Shown here: piece by piece, positions 13,742-19,475 of the stretch | Layout of the letters: each line of letters opens with the position of its first letter | Position numbering within the stretch: position 1 is the first letter of the stretch | DNA from: CAVPDE01 sp964580575 | GTDB lineage: Bacteria > Desulfobacterota > DSM-4660 > Desulfatiglandales > HGW-15 | DNA length: 19,475 nt | Direction: 5' to 3' | Assembly (NCBI GenBank): GCA_964580575.1 | Contig: CAZOLJ010000080.1 | Span: 1-19,475, forward strand | The notes under the pieces: generated by a model | Told to the model about the DNA's origin: nothing | Database searches by the model: none | Seen by the model: only the letters and a program-made list of their open reading frames with translations | Translations under genes and position numbers: made by a program

Positions 13742-16192
13742 CTATCTCCTCCCTTTCTGCAAAGCGTACTCCGCTCTCGTGATAATCTCCTCCTGCATGT
13801 GCGGGTTCAGGTCCGTGAAGTAGGCGGTGTAGCCGGAAACCCTCACGAGAAGATGAGGATGATTCAGGGGATTTGCCCTGGCGTCCTCTAGTGTAGCCCG
13901 GTCAATCAGGTTGCACTGGACCTGGAGCCCTCCCATTTGCATATAGGCATCGATGTGGTCGGCGAGATTGGAAATGGACGTCTCCTTGTCGGGGGTGGGA
14001 GTGAACTTGAGGTTCAGGGCATGGCTGTTCTGGATCTTGCGGGAATCCAGCTGCGACACAAACCTCAAGACGTGGGTCAGGGCCGGCGCCCTCCCCGACA
14101 CAGGGGTGATGCCGCTGGGCAGGACCTCGCCCTTCTTGCGACCGGAGGGCAAGGCGTCTGTGAGTCTTCCCCATCCCGCGTGGGTGGTCATGGTCCAGTA
14201 GCCGACCTGGTACTTTCCTCCCCGGTAGTTGTCCCTCTTGTGATATTCTCGGTGGAGAAGATCAATAACGCGATTGGCCGTGTCGGCGGCCTCTTTGCTG
14301 TCTGTCCCGAACTTGGTTCCGGAGCAGTGGATCTTTTTTTGAAGCTTCTCATGGCCGGCCCAGTCTTCCTTAATAGCTGTGACAAGATCGGAAAACGTAT
14401 AGCCTTTATTGCCGAAACCAAACTCCTTGATCGCACAAAGAGAGTCCACCACCTCCGAGAGCCCGATGACGGCCACTCCGGAGGAGTTGTAGGTCGCTCC
14501 GCCTTCCAAGACATCCTTGCCGCTCTGCAGGGCTCCCTCCGTAAGGGCTGAAAGCAGAGGCAGGGGATGAACCTTGAGATGGGTCTTGCCGAGCAGGTTG
14601 TTGAGTTCCACGCTTTGCTCGACCATGAAAGCCGTCTGCCGCTCAAAGGCTCTGAGAAAATCATCGAAGCTTGCCATTTCGGAAGGCGCGGCGGTCACAG
14701 GCCCAAACTGCTCCTGCTCCGTGTGCCTGTGCTTGCCCTGGAACAGGGCCATCTCCAGGGCCGAGGTGAGGTTGAGCATGATGGCTCCCGTATGCCCGAA
14801 GGTCTTGCCTCCTTTGACCGGTTCCACACACCCCACAATGGAGTAGTCTCGTGCATCCTCTATGGAGTAGCCGGAGCCGTTGCCTTCGGAGCAGTCCTGC
14901 CGGGTCAGGGTTCGGATGTTTTCAATGTCATTGTGGAAACAGGGGGTCGCCTTGGTGACGATGTTCACTTCGCAGAGACGCTTGAGATACTCCTTCGGGT
15001 TGACGCCCGGGTAGTAACGGACGTTGACATTGGGATCTTTCACCTTGAGGAGTTCCGTTGTTTTCAGCATCACATAGGTGAGATCATTGACCCCATCCCG
15101 GCCCGACCCATCCACCCCTCCCAGGGTGATGGCCTGATTGGACCCGCTGCCGCCGAAGAGCTCTTCTGCGGTCTCAGGACTCATGGGGTCATGGTCAGCC
15201 AGTTTCAGGTAGAAGCAGCCCACCCCCTCAACGGTTTCCGAAGGAGTGAGAGTCCCTTCGTCGATCCCTTTGCGGTACAGGGGATAGAGAATCTGATCGA
15301 GACGCCCCAGGCTTATTGAAATGTTGTTGTTCTCCTGGTTGAGGGCGACCTGACAAATCCAAATGGCTTGCAACGCCTCCTGAAAGGTGTTCGGTTTTTC
15401 CCTGGGAACCCGGCCACAGATCTCGCTTATTTTCAGAAGCTCTTTCTGACGTTCCGGATTCTTCTCCTGCTTCGAGAGGTAGGCGCACTCCTCCCTGAGT
15501 CTTTCAGCGTAGGCCAAGACCCCTTCCAGGGAAAGCCTCACAGCTTTGTAAAAATCCCTTTTCCGATAATCCTCAGCACTTCCCAATTCGGATTCCCTCT
15601 GCTCCGCCTTTCGGATGATGGAGGCCAGCCCTTGTTCAACCACGATCCCATAATTCGGGACCGTGTGGGAAATGGTGTTGGCCTTTGAGGCCAGAAAGAA
15701 AAACATGCGCTCCATCATTTTCAGGCAAAAGGGATCCTTGAAATCCTTGCGGCAGACCTCCTGAACCGTCCGGTCCATCCAGTAGGGAAAGACTTCGAAG
15801 TTGAGCGCATCGATTTCGGTCTGACGGATGTCATAGGGGTTCTTTTTCCGCTCGGGCAGCGTCTCCAGCTCAGGCCACAAGGCCTGGCCGAGAAACTGGG
15901 GATAGATGGGAACCCCCTTTATTTTGGTGGTCGTGGTCCCTGCCAGGAGATCATCGTCGCGGATGATCGCCTTCTTGTTTTCAAGGACATACTTGAGCCT
16001 TTTGCCGGCTCGCAGTTCCGGGGACTCCCCTGGGTTGTCCTGCTCCTTCATGTACTTTGTCATATTCAAGGCCAGCTCTGCGCACACGGCGGGGCGTGTA
16101 TTGAAGTGGACATTCCGCAACCTTTCCAAACGCGGGAGCTTTTCCAGGGTGATGTCTTTCAGACCGATATCCTCAAAGGTTACCTTGTTCAT
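13742..16192 (-). CDS. Glycyl radical enzyme (pyruvate formate-lyase/dehydratase superfamily), substrate unknown
   Basis: An 816-residue enzyme, a usual length for the family. The C-terminal glycyl radical loop is LLVRVSGYTAYF with the radical Gly at 787. The thiyl-radical Cys is Cys455 in YSIVGCVEPVKGGK, followed by Glu457. A Cys-x-Glu pair is shared with the eliminating/decarboxylating branch (glycerol and diol dehydratases, choline lyase, hydroxyphenylacetate decarboxylase). Pyruvate formate-lyase instead has adjacent cysteines, so it is not a plain one. After the Cys the sequence runs KTFGHTGAIMLNLTSALEMAL, which I cannot match with confidence to a characterised substrate class. The radical is oxygen-sensitive, so the enzyme works under anoxia in the cytoplasm. 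Start: ATG seven bases after AGGAGGTGA, a near-perfect anti-16S match. The cyclase/TPR gene ends 34 bases upstream, and the small gene and activase follow directly. Confidence 0.95.
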   Translation of the reverse strand: MNKVTFEDIGLKDITLEKLPRLERLRNVHFNTRPAVCAELALNMTKYMKEQDNPGESPELRAGKRLKYVLENKKAIIRDDDLLAGTTTTKIKGVPIYPQFLGQALWPELETLPERKKNPYDIRQTEIDALNFEVFPYWMDRTVQEVCRKDFKDPFCLKMMERMFFFLASKANTISHTVPNYGIVVEQGLASIIRKAEQRESELGSAEDYRKRDFYKAVRLSLEGVLAYAERLREECAYLSKQEKNPERQKELLKISEICGRVPREKPNTFQEALQAIWICQVALNQENNNISISLGRLDQILYPLYRKGIDEGTLTPSETVEGVGCFYLKLADHDPMSPETAEELFGGSGSNQAITLGGVDGSGRDGVNDLTYVMLKTTELLKVKDPNVNVRYYPGVNPKEYLKRLCEVNIVTKATPCFHNDIENIRTLTRQDCSEGNGSGYSIEDARDYSIVGCVEPVKGGKTFGHTGAIMLNLTSALEMALFQGKHRHTEQEQFGPVTAAPSEMASFDDFLRAFERQTAFMVEQSVELNNLLGKTHLKVHPLPLLSALTEGALQSGKDVLEGGATYNSSGVAVIGLSEVVDSLCAIKEFGFGNKGYTFSDLVTAIKEDWAGHEKLQKKIHCSGTKFGTDSKEAADTANRVIDLLHREYHKRDNYRGGKYQVGYWTMTTHAGWGRLTDALPSGRKKGEVLPSGITPVSGRAPALTHVLRFVSQLDSRKIQNSHALNLKFTPTPDKETSISNLADHIDAYMQMGGLQVQCNLIDRATLEDARANPLNHPHLLVRVSGYTAYFTDLNPHMQEEIITRAEYALQKGRR

Positions 16193-16226
16193 TTCCGGTC
16201 ACCTCCTATTCCACGCAACATTGCTC

Positions 16227-19200
16227 CTATCCCAAGGAAGCCAAGGCATCCCTGGCCTGTTTCAGGTAGACGTCCGCTTCGCATTGCTCGAAAAGTTTAA
16301 TTGCCTCGTCCAGGAATCCCCTGGCTTTTTCTTTTCTGCCCTTGGCTTTATGCAGAAGGCCCAGGTTCAGATAGGATTGAGCCAAGATGCTATTGGCCCC
16401 TATGTCTTTTGCGGCTTCAGAGGCTCGGGTGAAGTAGCCTTCAGCCTTCTTGCTCGCGAAAGGGACTGTCTTTGCAAGAAACCCAAGGTTCCTGGCAATC
16501 ATCCACGGATCCTTTGGGGCTGTTCCGTGGGCGATTTCAAAGTAAACCCTTCCCAAGGTATACTCTGAAGCCGCGTAAAGACACCTTCTATTCTTTTCAA
16601 AGAAGGTTTTTCGCACATCTTCAAGCCGTTCGACTCCCTGGCTCAGATGGCCGGTGCCGGTCAAGACCATTCCGAGGAGTCCGTGGGCTGCTGTTCCAAT
16701 GATCTCCGCGCCGAACTTCTCGCAGAAGCGTTGAACCTCTTTCAGAACCTCTTCCGCCTTGTCGAACTGACGGTTTGAAACATAGGTATATCCCAGCAGG
16801 GTTCTTGGAATCTGAGAATAGTAGGGGTCTACGGAGATCTCAACGGCCTGCTTGTAGCACTCACTGGCTGCCGGAAAATCTCCCCTGATGAAATGGCTGT
16901 GTCCCATGCTCCAATGACCGCAGACCATACTGCGAATGTGAGAGTTCCGTTTCCCGAATTCCAAAAGATCCTTGCCAACGTCCATGGCCTTCTTGCTATC
17001 TCCTCTGTACCAGTAGGCTTGCGCGAGCCCAAACAGGCTGATGCAAAAGAGGAAGTAGTCTGATTCCACCTGAGCGCAAATCTCCCGAGCCCTTTCCCCG
17101 AAATGAACCGCCTCATCAAGGAGACCCAACTCCGCGCAGGTCCAGCCCAGTTGGCTGCACGCATAGCCGATCACCTGGGGGGAGTGGATCTCCTCACCAA
17201 TCTCCAGAGCCTTTCTCAAGACCTGATAGGATTCGTTGAACTCCTCTCTGCACCTCAGAGCAAAACCGAGGCTGGCGTAATACATCCCCAGTCTGGATTT
17301 GTCGCCCGCGGACTCGACCAGGCCTTTATGAGTCATGAGCAGCCCCGTCAATTCCGCAAAGTCCCCTCGGTAATAGAAAGCGATGGACCACTTCAGAAGG
17401 ACATCCATCAGGAGATCATCCTCTGCCTTGGACCTGTCCCCTTTGGTTGACAGGAGACGGTAAGCTTCCCTGAATGACTGATGGGCCTCTTCCAGGGCGT
17501 ATTTGTTCAAGCCCTTTTCTCCCGACTTCATGAGATAGTAGACCGCCTTGTGAAGAGACTCTCCCTGGGAGAAATGAAAGGCCAGGGCTTCATAAAACTC
17601 AGGAAGCCGGTCACTGAAGACCTCCTCGATTACGGCACCAATGCTTCTGTGGATTTCCCTGCGCTCCTTTTTGAGAAGGCCCCCATAGACCACCTCCTGA
17701 GTCAGAGCGTGTTTGAAGATGTACTCAAGGTGGGGATAAAGGGATCTCGCCCGCACCAGATCGAGCCTCTCCAGAGAGGTAATGTGTGTGTCGACTTCTT
17801 CTTTGAACTCCGTGATCCTTTTGAGCAACTCGTACAGGAAAGCCCTTCCTATGACGGAAGCTTCCTGGAGAATCCGCTTCATCTTGTTTTCCAGACGATC
17901 TATCCTGGCGGAAATGACGCCCTGGATCGTGGAAGGGATACTCAGATCACTGATCGGCCTCGTGACCTTCCAGCCACTGTTGTCGGGAGAGAGAATTCCC
18001 GATTCCACCAGCGAATTGATGACTTCCTCGAGGTAGAAGGGGTTGCCCTCTGTCCTTTCACTGAGAAAAGTCTCCAATCCCGACGGGATATGACTGGTCT
18101 TCAAAAGGGATTCGATCATGTCTTGCGTTTCAGATGGGGACAGATCCTTGAGCTCCATCTCTCTATAGGATTGCTTCAGACTCCTGATCTCGTAGTCACT
18201 GAAAAGCCTGAAAGGCGGCCTGTAAAGACAGAGGAACAGGCAAGGATACCTGAGGTCGGACAGGATCGTTCTGAGAAGATCAATCGAAGAGGGGTCTGAC
18301 CAGTGCAAATCTTCAATACACACGACGGTCGGCCCTCGACAGGTCAACCCTGCAAGAACCTTCCGAACCGCCTCCGTCAGTCGCAATCTCCAGAAATCGG
18401 CACCCACACCCTCTATTTCAGAGTACTTCAGGGAATAAAGGCTCCCTATGAATGGAATCACATTGTCGTCCTTGCCGATTAAGAACTCTATCCCCGCTTC
18501 CACTTTTCTTTTGACTGCCTGCGGAGGATCCCCTTCTTCGATTATGAAGGCCCGGCTCAGCAGATCGATCAGGGGCGAATAGGGGATATTCTGTGTGTAC
18601 GGATAAGCATGCCCTTCTCGCCACTGGACTATCTTCAGATCCAGGGTGCTCTTGAATTCCTCGATCAGCCTGCTCTTGCCTGCGCCCGCATCGCCATAAA
18701 TGGAAAGAACAGTGCCTCGCCCTTCTTGGAGGCGGTCAACAGCCTCTCGCAACTGGGCCATTTCCACTTTTCGGCCGATGAGTTCCGCTCTCAGTCCGGA
18801 GATACGATGCATTCGAATGGGCTGCTCTTTGGCCGAGAGAACTTTGAAGACCTGAACCGAATCGGTCTTACCCTTGAGCTTCGCAGGCTTCAGTTCTTCA
18901 AAGTTAAAGAACCCTTCCGTCTGTCTGTAGGTCTCATAACCAAGCAGTATTTCACCCGGCTTGGCGAGCGCTTGGAGCCGGGAAGCGAGATTGATGGTGT
19001 CGCCCGAAATGCCATGGGTTCCTCTCTCCACATCCACTTTACCCGTGACCACAAGGCCGGTAGTGATACCCGTGTGCATGGCCAGAGTCTGTCCGATCTT
19101 TTTCTCTATTTCAGGGCTTTGTGCGTCGATGAATCCATGTATTTCCCGGGCCGCACGGATGGCCCTGAACGGATCATCCTCATGAGCGATTTGAGCGCCA

Positions 19201-19475
19201 AAGAGAGCCACGACGGCGTCCCCGATGAATTTCTCAACGACGCCTTCGTACTTCGCTATGACCCCAGAAATGTGACTGAAGAGCCGGCTGGTGATTTCTT
19301 TGACCTCTTCAGGGTCAAGTTTTTCGGACAGGGCGGTGTAGCCGCACAGGTCGGAGAAAAGGACGGTCACATTTTTTCGCTCGCTCTCTGATTCGGGCTT
19401 AGGTTTTTCTGCTTTGGGGTCCCTCTCGAATTTGCAGCCGCACTCATCACAAAACTTACTTGCCAGTCTGGTGGC
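16227..19475 (-). CDS. Zinc ribbon-class III nucleotide cyclase-AAA ATPase-TPR protein (5' end outside window)
   Basis: A large signalling protein, 1082 residues visible, open at the right edge. The first visible residues include KFCDECGCKFE, the second half of a zinc ribbon, so the true start lies beyond the window; the GTG at 19370 is internal (ERKNVTVLFSD is one continuous cyclase entry). Numbering from the first visible residue, the cyclase has all key residues: Asp42 (FSDLCGYT), Lys82 and Asp86 (KFIGDAVVALFG), Asp159, Asn162 and Arg166 (SGDTINLASRLQ), which fits adenylate rather than guanylate cyclase. A STAND/AAA_16-like ATPase follows with Walker A YGDAGAGKSR (about 260-269) and Walker B VVCIEDLHWSDP (about 384-395). 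From about 670 to the end the protein is TPR-like helical repeats. Proteins of this build couple ligand or partner sensing to cyclic nucleotide output. It ends 34 bases before the glycyl radical gene. Confidence 0.94.
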   Translation of the reverse strand, partial: ATRLASKFCDECGCKFERDPKAEKPKPESESERKNVTVLFSDLCGYTALSEKLDPEEVKEITSRLFSHISGVIAKYEGVVEKFIGDAVVALFGAQIAHEDDPFRAIRAAREIHGFIDAQSPEIEKKIGQTLAMHTGITTGLVVTGKVDVERGTHGISGDTINLASRLQALAKPGEILLGYETYRQTEGFFNFEELKPAKLKGKTDSVQVFKVLSAKEQPIRMHRISGLRAELIGRKVEMAQLREAVDRLQEGRGTVLSIYGDAGAGKSRLIEEFKSTLDLKIVQWREGHAYPYTQNIPYSPLIDLLSRAFIIEEGDPPQAVKRKVEAGIEFLIGKDDNVIPFIGSLYSLKYSEIEGVGADFWRLRLTEAVRKVLAGLTCRGPTVVCIEDLHWSDPSSIDLLRTILSDLRYPCLFLCLYRPPFRLFSDYEIRSLKQSYREMELKDLSPSETQDMIESLLKTSHIPSGLETFLSERTEGNPFYLEEVINSLVESGILSPDNSGWKVTRPISDLSIPSTIQGVISARIDRLENKMKRILQEASVIGRAFLYELLKRITEFKEEVDTHITSLERLDLVRARSLYPHLEYIFKHALTQEVVYGGLLKKERREIHRSIGAVIEEVFSDRLPEFYEALAFHFSQGESLHKAVYYLMKSGEKGLNKYALEEAHQSFREAYRLLSTKGDRSKAEDDLLMDVLLKWSIAFYYRGDFAELTGLLMTHKGLVESAGDKSRLGMYYASLGFALRCREEFNESYQVLRKALEIGEEIHSPQVIGYACSQLGWTCAELGLLDEAVHFGERAREICAQVESDYFLFCISLFGLAQAYWYRGDSKKAMDVGKDLLEFGKRNSHIRSMVCGHWSMGHSHFIRGDFPAASECYKQAVEISVDPYYSQIPRTLLGYTYVSNRQFDKAEEVLKEVQRFCEKFGAEIIGTAAHGLLGMVLTGTGHLSQGVERLEDVRKTFFEKNRRCLYAASEYTLGRVYFEIAHGTAPKDPWMIARNLGFLAKTVPFASKKAEGYFTRASEAAKDIGANSILAQSYLNLGLLHKAKGRKEKARGFLDEAIKLFEQCEADVYLKQARDALASLG

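Noticed and set aside
14567..15319. 250-codon plus-strand open frame opposite the glycyl radical enzyme gene
   Set aside because: Antisense shadow; the opposite strand has complete family motifs at both ends.
17481..18299. 272-codon plus-strand open frame opposite the cyclase/TPR gene
   Set aside because: Antisense shadow of a well-supported gene, without a recognisable domain.
1..19475. CRISPR arrays, tRNA or rRNA genes, transposase genes and long direct repeats
   Set aside because: None seen on either strand by reading; no mobile-element protein or tandem repeat array was recognisable in the window.

Overview
The window reads almost entirely from the minus strand and falls into two gene blocks separated by a 702-base non-coding stretch. 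Every gene with a visible start has an ATG, most of them behind a strong purine-rich ribosome binding site. The organism cannot be named from sequence alone. A glycyl radical enzyme with its radical-SAM activase means an anaerobe or facultative anaerobe. A zinc-ribbon/class III cyclase/AAA/TPR protein together with caspase, CHAT and STAND proteins fits a large-genome, regulation-rich bacterium such as a Desulfobacterota-like or other environmental lineage. A run of exactly 100 Ns suggests a draft or metagenome scaffold.

Upstream block in transcription order (19475 down to 12332): a sensor/signalling protein (zinc ribbon, class III nucleotide cyclase, STAND-like AAA ATPase, TPR repeats; its N-terminus lies beyond the right edge), a glycyl radical enzyme of the pyruvate formate-lyase/dehydratase superfamily, a small protein with an SCP2-like look, and the matching activase. 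Gaps are 34, 3 and 21 bases, so the block looks like one operon. The substrate cannot be assigned.

The non-coding stretch (11630-12331) carries a probable intrinsic terminator for the first operon with a competing upstream hairpin, a good match to a sigma-54 (-24/-12) promoter on the minus strand, and several exact dyad symmetries. One of these is a 10-base-arm palindrome about 90 bases upstream of the next operon.

Downstream block (11629 down to 1, continuing off the left edge): a metacaspase-like peptidase, a PHP-domain metallohydrolase, a metzincin-type metalloprotease interrupted by the assembly gap, a gingipain-like (C25-type) cysteine peptidase with a C-terminal two-helix membrane module, a calcineurin-type metallophosphoesterase, a CHAT-protease/SIR2-like fusion, and an STAND ATPase with a membrane helix and the start of a WD40 propeller. 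The last two overlap by four bases (ATGA). All seven are co-oriented with short spacers (overlap of 4 to gap of 108). Three distinct clan-CD-type cysteine peptidases, a zinc protease, a putative NADase, two metal-dependent phosphoesterase folds and an NTPase sensor sit in one operon, and none has a visible secretion signal. I interpret this as a candidate, possibly undescribed, NTPase-gated conflict or programmed-cell-death system. That function is inferred from domains and layout; the sequence does not prove it.
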